A stretch of DNA of 45,094 nt from Cyclobacteriaceae bacterium (GTDB lineage: Bacteria > Bacteroidota > Bacteroidia > Cytophagales > Cyclobacteriaceae). The translations under genes were made by a program, and so were the position numbers. The stretch is taken from NCBI GenBank assembly GCA_027067135.1, contig JAMOMJ010000158.1:1-45094 (forward strand), given 5' to 3'. How positions within the stretch are numbered: the stretch's first letter is position 1; each line of letters opens with the position of its first letter. The notes beneath the pieces are model-generated. The model was not told the origin of the DNA and searched no databases. It saw only the letters and a list, made by a program, of their open reading frames with translations. Positions 1-7,261 of this stretch are shown here, piece by piece.

Positions 1-704
1 CAAGAATTCCTTCAGTTTTAACTTAAAATTATCAATAATACCAAAATAGCAACCAGCAGTAACGAAAACTATTCAAGGCTGAAATGTGAGTTGAAAAATA
101 AACCCCGACTTTATAGACAGACTCTAAATAGAGTAAATTTTATAATATGATATTAAACTTTTAGGGATATTTGTATTTTATTCTTTTTTGTATTTTGACA
201 ATATTGATGGGATATATTTCAGAGTCTTATTTGTTAAATGACGAGTTATATTATTCTTTACTTAACTTCGCCACATGTGCCTATATTGGCTGATTTGTGC
301 GTTTTGTAGTTGCCATATTCAAAAAAATAGTAAAAGCTAATGTAAATCTAAAGGTGGTAGGCAAGCTTCGGGCGAAGCCAGATTCTTCGGGCAAAGCCCT
401 CAGAATGACGTAAAGTAAGAACGTCACTCTGAGCATTCCATGCGAAGAGACTCACTTTATGCATAACCCTAACCTAGTTTTTATAAGGATGTGAAAACCT
501 TTACTCATTGTATGAAATATATACTTTAGCAACTATTTTAGCAAAATGGTGAAGTTGAGCTAACTTGCAAAATAACTGGGATAATCACAAACAAATTGAG
601 AAAAATGACTTTGGCTAAATCCATCATAAATTCTATTGAAAAAGAAGGCGTTTATCTTTATCGGTGTTTTGTGCAGCCATAAACCAATGAGCTAAAAACA
701 TTTA
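1..704. other. Gene-poor left flank
   Basis: No convincing gene is seen here. Besides the repeat element at 260-453, the stretch is AT-rich. A short open frame from 542 to 682 (ATG at 605) would give about 25 residues from the ATG and resembles nothing I recognise. The first 50 bases could be the tail of a gene starting outside the window, but the frames are too short to decide. Confidence 0.5.
260..453. repeat. Dispersed palindromic repeat element, left copy
   Basis: From about 260 to 398 the sequence matches 44941-45094 at the right end of the window with only a handful of substitutions, in the same orientation. The shared part begins CTTAACTTCGCCACATGTGC and runs into GC-richer modules of the type GATTCTTCGGGCAAAGCC. 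In this copy the tail forms a long imperfect palindrome: 381-411 pairs with 421-453, including CTCAGAATGACGT (399-411) against ACGTCACTCTGAG (421-433) with one mismatch, and TCTTCG against CGAAGA further out. A small hairpin GCTTC-GGGC-GAAGC lies just upstream. It carries no ORF. It looks like a non-coding interspersed repeat (MITE- or REP-like); mobility is inference. Confidence 0.8.
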
Positions 705-1913
705 TCACCTTACTAAAAAATCATAAGCAGGTATTACTTGGGCAACCATACCATTTTGCTCAAAACTATCTGTTTGATTTAAGGTAATTATAGTGCCAGT
801 TTTTAGTTTAAAATAGGCAAGTGCTTCAAATATGCCATTTAGTTCACGTTTCATATTATCTTGATTTAACGTATAGCAAACTTGAATGATTTTATGGATT
901 TTTTTATTTTCAAATACAATAAAATCACATTCACCTTTTTCTAAAAAATAGTATATTTCCTTATATGTTCTTCTTAAATGTAAATAAATAAGGTTTTCAA
1001 ACTTTCGTCCACTGTCTTCAGTAAAAGAGGCAGAATTTATATGAACTAACCCCGTATCTATCGCATAAACTTTTCTGGGGTTTACTAATTGTTTCTTTAG
1101 GGAGTAGCTAAATTTTGGCACATAAAAAAACAAGTACGAATACTCTAAATGAGAAAGGTATTCCATAACAGTGCTAGTGGCACCTACCTCAAAAATGGAT
1201 TTTAATTTATTGCCAGTAATTAACTTAGCGGTATTTGTTAAGAGGTATAGTGCCAGGCGTTGCAGCGTTTTAACATCACGCACGCCATACCTTATAGCTA
1301 TGTCTCTTATAATGATGTCGTCTAGCAGGTTGATTAAAATATCCTCTTCATTAGTTTTGATATACGCAGGAAATCCCCCTTCATTTAAATAGCGAGATAA
1401 GGATTTTTCTGAAAGCGTTAATTTTTTATAAGAGCAAAATTCTTGGTAAGAGAAGGGGAATAATTCTTTAGTAATATGCCTACCAGTAAGCTTTGTTCCT
1501 AATTCTTTACTTAGCAATGATGCATTTGAGCCAGTTACTACAACACGGAAACCCTCATCCAGTTTTTGACGAATATACCTTTCCCAACCCTCAATTATTT
1601 GTATTTCATCAAAAAACAACACCTTGGTTTTATCATCAGAAATAATTGAATCTAACCTTGTAAAATCAGCCACCTCAAATTCATATAAACGAGTATCTTC
1701 AAAATTTAGGTAGAGAGCGAATTTATATTTAGCATATAATAATTGAAAAAGCAATGTGCTTTTGCCACATCTTCTAACCCCAGATAGTATAAGTGCATGC
1801 GAGGCTAAAGTTGGAATAACTTTTAAAAGATCTCTTTTTAAACCAGTATCTTTTTGGTCTAAGTTAGCTTTTTGCAGAGCTATTACCTGTTTAAGGCTTG
1901 ATTTTAGTATCAT
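705..1913 (-). CDS. AAA-family ATPase with C-terminal DUF4143 domain
   Basis: The 402-residue protein has an N-terminal AAA_14-type ATPase: Walker A GVRRCGKST at about 45-53, Walker B VLFFDEIQ at about 98-105 and a sensor-like VVVTGSN near 130. A winged-helix-like middle follows, then a C-terminal DUF4143 region with the family pattern GRKFEN, then ECDFIVFE and IQVCY, resembling the core of a PD-(D/E)xK nuclease fold. Cellular function is unsettled for this family; many Bacteroidota and archaea carry several copies. I chose the ATG at 1913 because an upstream TTG start (1940) would lie inside the promoter. It is a single-gene unit beside repeat-rich DNA, which fits an accessory gene. The ATPase assignment is firm, the biological role unknown. 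Confidence 0.85.
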   Translation of the reverse strand: MILKSSLKQVIALQKANLDQKDTGLKRDLLKVIPTLASHALILSGVRRCGKSTLLFQLLYAKYKFALYLNFEDTRLYEFEVADFTRLDSIISDDKTKVLFFDEIQIIEGWERYIRQKLDEGFRVVVTGSNASLLSKELGTKLTGRHITKELFPFSYQEFCSYKKLTLSEKSLSRYLNEGGFPAYIKTNEEDILINLLDDIIIRDIAIRYGVRDVKTLQRLALYLLTNTAKLITGNKLKSIFEVGATSTVMEYLSHLEYSYLFFYVPKFSYSLKKQLVNPRKVYAIDTGLVHINSASFTEDSGRKFENLIYLHLRRTYKEIYYFLEKGECDFIVFENKKIHKIIQVCYTLNQDNMKRELNGIFEALAYFKLKTGTIITLNQTDSFEQNGMVAQVIPAYDFLVR

Positions 1914-1961
1914 ACAAAAGTGTTTGATGCAAAAATACAAAAGTGTTTGATGTAATCAAAC
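1914..1961. repeat. Direct and inverted repeats overlapping the ATPase promoter
   Basis: ACAAAAGTGTTTGATG occurs at 1914-1929 and again from 1938 to 1952 (first base offset by the junction), a 24-base period that brackets the -7 box. GTTTGAT (1945-1951) is also inverted as ATCAAAC (1955-1961) around a 3-base loop, covering the -33 TTG. The motif GTTTGAT therefore occurs three times within 41 bases. This is the geometry of an operator, possibly for autoregulation; the binding protein is unknown. Confidence 0.6.
1930..1959 (-). promoter_or_regulatory. Bacteroidota-type promoter of the AAA ATPase gene
   Basis: Reading the minus strand, TTG (1959-1957) is followed after 19 bases by TATTTTTG (1937-1930), an exact match to the TTG-N19-TAnnTTTG pattern of Bacteroidota housekeeping promoters. 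Transcription would start near 1923, about 10 bases before the ATG at 1913, giving a very short leader. The -7 box sits between two copies of a 15-16-base direct repeat. Confidence 0.7.
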
Positions 1962-2058
1962 AAAAAAGTAATTTGGGTTATAGGGCATCTCTACTAATTT
2001 GCAATGTTTTGAACATAAATTTTGATTTAATAAATCTTTATTGCTCCTTTGAAGCTCG

Positions 2059-2133
2059 ATGATGAAAACGACTACATATTTTAACTATTTCTTTTTTTAC
2101 TTCAGGAGCAAAGCACCGGGGTTAGAGAAATAG
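2059..2133 (+). CDS. Phe/Tyr-rich leader peptide of the aromatic operon
   Basis: A 24-codon ORF begins with two ATG codons (2059, 2062) and ends at TAG 2131-2133. After Met-Met-Lys-Thr-Thr-Thr its next nine residues are YFNYFFFYF: five Phe and three Tyr in nine codons. It precedes pheA, whose operon makes Phe and Tyr, and is followed by an intrinsic terminator. This is the classical composition of an attenuation leader peptide, where ribosome stalling on charged-tRNA shortage decides whether the terminator forms. The peptide itself probably has no function after synthesis. The coding claim rests on composition and context; there is no visible ribosome binding site, as is usual in this phylum. 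Confidence 0.85.
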   Translation: MMKTTTYFNYFFFYFRSKAPGLEK

Positions 2134-2160
2134 TATATGTAAAAAACTATATAAATCTAA

Positions 2161-2189
2161 AAGCCCCGATGTATATCGGGGCTTTTTTT
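2161..2189 (+). terminator. Intrinsic terminator inside the pheA leader
   Basis: AAGCCCCGAT (2161-2170), a GTAT loop and ATCGGGGCTT (2175-2184) form a perfect 10-base-pair stem followed by a run of seven T (2183-2189). It ends only 10 bases before the pheA ATG, so it is placed to regulate pheA rather than to end an upstream gene, since the gene upstream is on the other strand. Confidence 0.9.
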
Positions 2190-2199
2190 ATGCGTAAAA

Positions 2200-3045
2200 A
2201 TGAACGAAAATAAATTAAAAATAGGAATACAAGGTATAAAAGCAGCATTTCATGATGTGGCAGCACGCCAGTATTTCGGTAATGATAAAATTGAACTAGC
2301 TGAATTTAGAGATTTTAGGAGCATGTCTCAGGCAGTGGAAGCAGGCAAAGTGGATTTTGCTATGATGGCCATTGAAAACACGTTGGCTGGTAGCCTATTG
2401 CCAAATTATGGCTTGCTAGAACAATATGGACTAAATATTATTGGAGAAGAATATTTGCGAATTCAAATGCAATTAATGGTATTACCCGGAGAAACCTTAA
2501 ATACTGTAGAGCAAGTAATATCTCACCCCATAGCATTAAGTCAGTGTGGCCAATTTTTGGATGGATACCCGGATTGGAAAATAACGGAAGCAGATGATAC
2601 AGCAAGTAGTGCTCGGCTTATCTCCAAGAAAAAACTAAAAGGTATTGCGGCTATTGCGAGTAGTTTGGCAGCTAAAACCTATGGGTTAAAGGTTATTGCT
2701 CCATCTATCGAAACGAATAAGAAAAACTATACACGTTTTTTAGCTATTTCTAAGCAATCAAACAGTTCGTATAACATAAATAAGGCTTCTCTACGATTAA
2801 TATTAAGCCATAAACCTGCGGCATTAGCTAAAGCACTGGAAGTAATTGGGAACAAAGGGCTCAATTTATCAAAGATTCAATCGGTGCCAATTATAGGTCA
2901 GCCCTACGAGTATGCCATACATTTAGATTTACTTTTTGATGAATTTGAAAACTTCGCTCTTGCAATGAAAAAGTTAAAACCATTGACTTTGAGTTTAAAA
3001 ATATTAGGCACTTACCTTCAAGGTAACAAACCCATTTTAAGATGA
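2200..3045 (+). CDS. pheA: Prephenate dehydratase
   Basis: PheA converts prephenate to phenylpyruvate, the committed step to phenylalanine, in the cytosol. The 281-residue protein is a monofunctional dehydratase: the catalytic domain occupies about 5-185 with the TRF motif at 178-180, followed by a C-terminal ACT domain (about 195-275) for feedback by Phe. The usual ESRP signature of the ACT domain reads QSVP here (about 227-230), so feedback sensitivity may differ from the enterobacterial enzyme. It has no chorismate mutase domain; that activity is supplied by the fusion protein at the end of the operon. It is the first structural gene after the Phe/Tyr attenuator and overlaps the next gene by 4 bases (ATGA). 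Confidence 0.95.
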   Translation: MNENKLKIGIQGIKAAFHDVAARQYFGNDKIELAEFRDFRSMSQAVEAGKVDFAMMAIENTLAGSLLPNYGLLEQYGLNIIGEEYLRIQMQLMVLPGETLNTVEQVISHPIALSQCGQFLDGYPDWKITEADDTASSARLISKKKLKGIAAIASSLAAKTYGLKVIAPSIETNKKNYTRFLAISKQSNSSYNINKASLRLILSHKPAALAKALEVIGNKGLNLSKIQSVPIIGQPYEYAIHLDLLFDEFENFALAMKKLKPLTLSLKILGTYLQGNKPILR

Positions 3046-4223
3046 TAGCCATAGCAGATAGATTTAAATCGGTGAAGGAGTATTACTTCTCAGTTAAACT
3101 GCAAGAGATTGCAAACATGAGATCAGAGGGAAAAAATGTACTTAATTTAGGAATAGGTTCTCCTGATTTACCACCTGATAGAGCAACTATAGATGCCTTA
3201 ATAAACTCAGCTAATGAATCTGGTAATCATGCGTATCAGCCATACCGGTCGAGCATTGATTTAAGAGAAGCCATGAGTGAGTTTTACAAAAACACCTATA
3301 ACGTTGAGCTTAATTCTGAATCTGAAGTGTTGCCATTACTGGGCTCTAAAGAAGGTATTATGTACATTTCATTGGCATTTCTAAACCCTGGAGATGAGGT
3401 GTTGATTCCGAACCCTGGCTACCCTGCGTATGGTGCCATAACGAACTTAGTGGGAGCAACAGCTCATACTTTTGATCTAATAGAAGCCGATAATTGGAGT
3501 CCTGATTTTGATTCTCTTGAACAAAAAGATTTGAGTAAGGTGAAAATTATGTGGGTGAATTACCCTAATATGCCCACAGGCGCAAATTCAACCAAGAAGC
3601 TTTTTAGAAAACTAATCGAGTTCGGTAAAAAGCATAATATTTTAATTATAAATGACAACCCCTATAGCTTGGTGCTAAATGATTCTCCACAATCAATTTT
3701 AGAAGATGACAAGGAAAAAGAGCATGTATTGGAGCTTAACTCGTTGAGCAAAAGTTTTAATATGGCAGGATGGAGAGTAGGGATGGTTGCTGGCCATGAG
3801 CAATATATTAATGCCATCGTTCAGGCAAAAAGCAATGTAGATTCAGGCATGTTTTTACCTGTACAAAAAGCTGCTGCCAAAGCATTATCTCTGCCTCAAG
3901 AATGGCATAATGAACGAAATGAGGTGTATGCAAATAGAAGAACTATCGCATTAGAATTATTGACACACCTAAACTGTGAAGTAAAACCAAACCAGGTTGG
4001 CATGTTTTTATGGGCAAAATTGCCAACTCATGTTGAATCTGTGCGTGATTTTATAGATGATATATTACATAATACCCACGTGTTTTTAACACCTGGCGAA
4101 ATATTTGGAACAAATGGAAATCGATTCATTCGTTTATCACTATGCTCCACCGAGCAAGATTTTGAAATAGCTATACAAAGAATTCTAACATGGAAAACAA
4201 AGGAGTTGTCGTTGGTATCATAG
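3042..4223 (+). CDS. Class I/II PLP-dependent aminotransferase
   Basis: This 393-residue fold-type I aminotransferase has the PLP-binding lysine K237 in LNSLSKSFNMAGWR, the substrate-binding NPGYPAYG segment near 124-131 and a C-terminal arginine-containing RFIRLS region. Placed between pheA and tyrA, it most likely transaminates phenylpyruvate and 4-hydroxyphenylpyruvate (or prephenate) with glutamate or aspartate as donor. The same position is occupied by an aminotransferase in other Bacteroidota aromatic operons. Sequence alone does not separate it from LL-diaminopimelate or aspartate aminotransferases, so substrate is inferred from context. Its start overlaps the pheA stop (ATGA), suggesting translational coupling. 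Confidence 0.88.
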   Translation: MIAIADRFKSVKEYYFSVKLQEIANMRSEGKNVLNLGIGSPDLPPDRATIDALINSANESGNHAYQPYRSSIDLREAMSEFYKNTYNVELNSESEVLPLLGSKEGIMYISLAFLNPGDEVLIPNPGYPAYGAITNLVGATAHTFDLIEADNWSPDFDSLEQKDLSKVKIMWVNYPNMPTGANSTKKLFRKLIEFGKKHNILIINDNPYSLVLNDSPQSILEDDKEKEHVLELNSLSKSFNMAGWRVGMVAGHEQYINAIVQAKSNVDSGMFLPVQKAAAKALSLPQEWHNERNEVYANRRTIALELLTHLNCEVKPNQVGMFLWAKLPTHVESVRDFIDDILHNTHVFLTPGEIFGTNGNRFIRLSLCSTEQDFEIAIQRILTWKTKELSLVS

Positions 4224-5062
4224 GCTTAGGCCTCATCGGAGGTTCAACTGCTTTACGATTACGAAAAGTTGGCTTTGCAAATAGAATTGTGGGGGCAGAC
4301 CATTCGAATAAAAACATAGCAAAATCAATTGAGCTTAATATAGTTGATGAAGGGCTGGAGTTAAATGAGCTAGCTCACCAAGCTGATGTAATTATTGTTG
4401 CTATTCCAGTAGATGCTTCTAAAAAACTTATTATTGAACTGCTAAATACAGCTCGTAAAAATCAAATAATTATTGATTTTGGTTCCACCAAATCGAGTAT
4501 TGCACAAGCAGTTAGAAACCATAAAAACAGAAGTAATTATGTGGCTTGCCACCCTATAGCAGGAACAGAAAATAGTGGGCCAACCGCTGCTTTTGATTCT
4601 TTATTTAATGAGAAAGTAAATATTATTTGTGATAAAGAATTGTCTTCTAATAACGCTTTAGATACGGTTTTAGAGATAACATCTCAACTAGGTATGCGCC
4701 CTAAGTTTATGAATAGCAAAGAGCACGACCGGCATATTGCTTATGTGTCGCACCTATCTCATATTAGCTCGTTTACCTTAGGCCAAACCGTGTTAGAGGT
4801 GGAACCTAACGAAGAAAATATTTTTGATATGGCAGGGAGTGGATTTGAAAGTACCGTGCGTTTAGCAAAAAGCTCTCCATCTATGTGGGCACCTATTTTT
4901 ACAGAAAATTCGGAGAATATCATCGAAGTTTTATCAGCCTATATTGCCAATCTTGAAAAATATAAATTAATGATAGCCCAAGGAAATGAAGAAGCTTTGA
5001 GAAAAGCAATGAAACAAACAAATAGAATTAGAACGGTTCTTGAAAAAGAACCATTATCATAA
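4190..5062 (+). CDS. tyrA: Prephenate dehydrogenase
   Basis: TyrA oxidatively decarboxylates prephenate to 4-hydroxyphenylpyruvate for tyrosine synthesis, using NAD(P). The 290-residue protein opens with a Rossmann nucleotide-binding loop, GIIGLGLIGGS (9-19), followed by the characteristic HPIAGTENSGP segment and the all-helical dimerisation domain (HLSHISSF onward). It has no fused chorismate mutase or ACT domain. The ATG at 4190 lies 34 bases inside the aminotransferase gene; a later start would remove the dinucleotide-binding loop, so this overlap is probably real. The next gene follows after a 34-base gap. Confidence 0.94.
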   Translation: MENKGVVVGIIGLGLIGGSTALRLRKVGFANRIVGADHSNKNIAKSIELNIVDEGLELNELAHQADVIIVAIPVDASKKLIIELLNTARKNQIIIDFGSTKSSIAQAVRNHKNRSNYVACHPIAGTENSGPTAAFDSLFNEKVNIICDKELSSNNALDTVLEITSQLGMRPKFMNSKEHDRHIAYVSHLSHISSFTLGQTVLEVEPNEENIFDMAGSGFESTVRLAKSSPSMWAPIFTENSENIIEVLSAYIANLEKYKLMIAQGNEEALRKAMKQTNRIRTVLEKEPLS

Positions 5063-5096
5063 ATAATCTTTTTAATTACGAAATAATTTTTAAACA

Positions 5097-6188
5097 ATGA
5101 ATATAGAATTGAACATTGAACCAATGGAGCAATGGTTTCCGAAAACCAAAGACCTTCCATTATTGATTGCTGGCCCTTGTAGTGCAGAATCAGAAGAACA
5201 GGTGCTGGAAACAGCTAAGTTAATTGAGAAAGACCACCGAGCAATGGTATATCGAGCTGGGCTTTGGAAACCCAGAACAAGGCCAGGAACCTTTGAAGGC
5301 GTAGGAGCTAAAGGTTTGCCTTGGTTAAAAAAGGTAAAAGAACAAACTCGTTTGCTAGTAGCTACTGAAGTGGCAAAAGCAGAGCATGTGCAGCAAGCGA
5401 TTGATGCAGGAGTTGATATTTTATGGATAGGTGCCCGAACTACTGTAAACCCATTCTCAGTACAAGAATTAGCCGATGCCTTAAAAGGTCATGATATTCC
5501 AGTGCTAGTTAAAAACCCTATCAACCCAGATTTACAATTATGGATTGGTGCGCTGGAGCGTATTAATCAAGCTGGTATTACCAAGCTTGGAGCCATTCAT
5601 CGAGGGTTTTCACCCAATAGTGAATCTAAATACCGCAACGACCCAAAATGGAAATTGGCGATTGAGCTGAAGAGAATTTTGCCAGATATGCCCATTGTGT
5701 GCGACCCCAGTCATATTGGTGGCTCACGAGAGCTTATTGAACCAGTTGCGCAAAAGGCTTTTGATTTGCAAATGGAAGGCTTAATGATTGAAACTCATAT
5801 TAATCCTGAGGTGGCTTTAAGCGATGCGAAGCAGCAAGTAACACCTGCTAGATTAAAGACCATTTTGGATGCTATTATTCTTCGTAGAGCCGATTCTGCC
5901 AATAATGAATTTGTTGAATCACTTAAAGAGCTTAGAGGAAAAATTGACAATGTAGATGATGAGTTAATTACCCTTTTAGGAAAACGTATGGCTTTGGTAG
6001 ATCAAATTGGTGAATCTAAAAAAGAGAATAACGTTACAATTCTTCAAGTAGGCAGGTACGAAAATATTCTTAATGACAGGGTTGCAAAAGGTGAAGACGA
6101 AAACCTTAGTGCTGATTTTGTAAAAGATATTTTTGAGTTTATCCACCAAAACTCGATTAAGCGTCAGGAAAAAATAATGAATGACTAG
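5097..6188 (+). CDS. Bifunctional DAHP synthase / chorismate mutase
   Basis: The 363-residue fusion catalyses the first step of the shikimate pathway (PEP plus erythrose 4-phosphate to DAHP) and the chorismate-to-prephenate step. The N-terminal domain (about 20-265) is a type I-beta DAHP synthase with IAGPCSAES (24-32), RAGLWKPRT (53-61), GAIHRGF and VCDPSHIGG. The C-terminal domain (about 270-360) is an AroQ-type chorismate mutase (LRGKIDNVDDELI, then LLGKRMALVDQIGESK). This order, mutase at the C-terminus, is the Bacteroidota arrangement known from Prevotella and Porphyromonas, where prephenate allosterically inhibits the synthase. With pheA and tyrA it lets one operon take chorismate to both aromatic amino acids. 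Confidence 0.95.
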   Translation: MNIELNIEPMEQWFPKTKDLPLLIAGPCSAESEEQVLETAKLIEKDHRAMVYRAGLWKPRTRPGTFEGVGAKGLPWLKKVKEQTRLLVATEVAKAEHVQQAIDAGVDILWIGARTTVNPFSVQELADALKGHDIPVLVKNPINPDLQLWIGALERINQAGITKLGAIHRGFSPNSESKYRNDPKWKLAIELKRILPDMPIVCDPSHIGGSRELIEPVAQKAFDLQMEGLMIETHINPEVALSDAKQQVTPARLKTILDAIILRRADSANNEFVESLKELRGKIDNVDDELITLLGKRMALVDQIGESKKENNVTILQVGRYENILNDRVAKGEDENLSADFVKDIFEFIHQNSIKRQEKIMND

Positions 6189-6200
6189 AGCGATTGATCT

Positions 6201-6256
6201 ACCGCAAAGACGCTAAGGCACTAAGAAATTCCTTGTGTCTTTATGTCTTTGCGGTT
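6201..6256. terminator. Palindrome between convergent aroF-type and galE genes
   Basis: ACCGCAAAGACGCTAAGGCA (6201-6220) pairs imperfectly with the complement of TTGTGTCTTTATGTCTTTGCGGT (ending at 6255). The outer AACCGCAAAGAC arms are nearly perfect. It lies 12 bases after the DAHP synthase stop and contains the galE stop codon, so it probably acts on both converging transcripts. There is no clean T-run, and the wording of the arms resembles dispersed 'accgcaaagacgc' repeats seen in this phylum, so it may be a repeat recruited as a terminator. Confidence 0.6.
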
Positions 6257-7261
6257 AAGATTTAATTGCCAGTTCCAAGCATCTCTCAGTGCACCTTCAA
6301 CCGTAAGTTCTGTTTGCCAGTTTAACACCTTTTTCAATTTATCAACCGAAGCATAAATTTGCTCCACATCTCCAGGTCTGCGAGTACCTATTGTGTAATT
6401 AAGTTTTTGATTGCTAACTTTTTCAAAAGTATTTACAATTTCCAGCACAGAAGTGCCTTTGCCTGTGCCTACATTAATAAAATCATAGAAATTAGATTTT
6501 CCAGTTAGGTAATCCAATGTTTTTACGTGCGCTTTAGCTAAGTCAATTACGTGGATATAATCCCTTATATTAGTGCCATCAGGAGTATTATAATCATTTC
6601 CGAAAATAGTAAGTTCATTTCTTAAACCAGCGGCAGTCTGGGTTACAAAAGGTACTAAATTGCTAGGTATATCAAGTGGCAGTTCTCCAATTAATCCTGT
6701 GGAGTGTGCTCCAATAGGGTTAAAATATCGGAGAGCAACGGCACTTAAGCCTGAATTAGCTGCTACTTGGTCTTTAATAATATCTTCCGCAATCTGTTTG
6801 GTGTTGCCATACGGAGAGATGGCCTTTTGAGTTGGAGACTGTTCTGTAACTGGTAATTTTTGGGGTGTACCATACACAGTGCAAGAAGAAGAAAAGACCA
6901 ACTGTTTGCAGTTTTGTTCTTGCATTACTTCCAGTAGTACAAGAAGCGAAACTACATTATTATGATAATAGGCAAGCGGTTTCTCCACCGATTCTCCTAC
7001 AGCTTTATAGGCTGCAAAATGAATAACGCCAATAGGGTTTGTTTCTGAAAAAACTTGGCTCATAAAGGCCTTGTCTGTGCAATCACCTTCAAAAAGGGTT
7101 ACTTGTTTGCCAGTAATTTCTTCCAACCCATCCATTACAGACTTTTCTGAATTGCAGAAGTTATCAACAATAATAGGATTATAGCCTTGAGCCAATAGTT
7201 CAACTACCGTATGCGACCCTATATAGCCTGCACCACCTGTTACAATAATATTCTTACTCAT
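6221..7261 (-). CDS. galE: UDP-glucose 4-epimerase
   Basis: GalE interconverts UDP-glucose and UDP-galactose, supplying galactosyl donors for surface polysaccharide. It is a short-chain dehydrogenase-type enzyme of 346 residues: NAD-binding GGAGYIGSH at 9-17, catalytic serine in SSSCTVYG (around 125), and the YxxxK pair Y151/K155 in SPYGNTK. The C-terminal [12 protein letters not shown] and [11 protein letters not shown] motifs are typical of GalE rather than of other sugar epimerases. It is the last gene of a three-gene UDP-sugar operon and starts inside the stop of the preceding gene (4-base overlap). The stop codon lies within an imperfect palindrome. Confidence 0.95.
   Translation of the reverse strand: MSKNIIVTGGAGYIGSHTVVELLAQGYNPIIVDNFCNSEKSVMDGLEEITGKQVTLFEGDCTDKAFMSQVFSETNPIGVIHFAAYKAVGESVEKPLAYYHNNVVSLLVLLEVMQEQNCKQLVFSSSCTVYGTPQKLPVTEQSPTQKAISPYGNTKQIAEDIIKDQVAANSGLSAVALRYFNPIGAHSTGLIGELPLDIPSNLVPFVTQTAAGLRNELTIFGNDYNTPDGTNIRDYIHVIDLAKAHVKTLDYLTGKSNFYDFINVGTGKGTSVLEIVNTFEKVSNQKLNYTIGTRRPGDVEQIYASVDKLKKVLNWQTELTVEGALRDAWNWQLNLNRKDIKTQGIS

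Larger units (their letters stand above)
2041..2190 (+). promoter_or_regulatory. Transcription attenuator of the pheA operon
   Basis: Three pairings can be drawn. Region 1 TTGCTCCT (2041-2048) pairs with region 2 AGGAGCAA (2104-2111), enclosing the Phe/Tyr codons. Region 2 continues as CGGGGTTAG (2117-2125), which can pair with CTAAAAGCCCCG (2157-2168): 5 plus 4 base pairs around a 3-base bulge. That antiterminator excludes the terminator stem 2161-2170/2175-2184. A ribosome stalled on the Phe/Tyr codons (2077-2103) would leave 2117-2125 free to form the antiterminator; one reaching the stop at 2131 would cover it and allow termination. No strong promoter was found upstream; TTG 2009-2011 with TAAATCTT at 2031-2038 is a weak candidate. 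Confidence 0.75.

Noticed and set aside
260-453. CRISPR array
   Set aside because: The repeats are adjacent or palindromic modules without regular unique spacers, and no cas genes are present.
542-682. Short open frame with ATG at 605 in the left flank
   Set aside because: About 25 codons from the ATG, no recognisable composition, no promoter match and no partner gene; more likely chance.
1913-1940. Longer ATPase start at TTG 1940
   Set aside because: It would place the start codon upstream of the predicted transcription start and translate the -7 box region; ATG 1913 is preferred.
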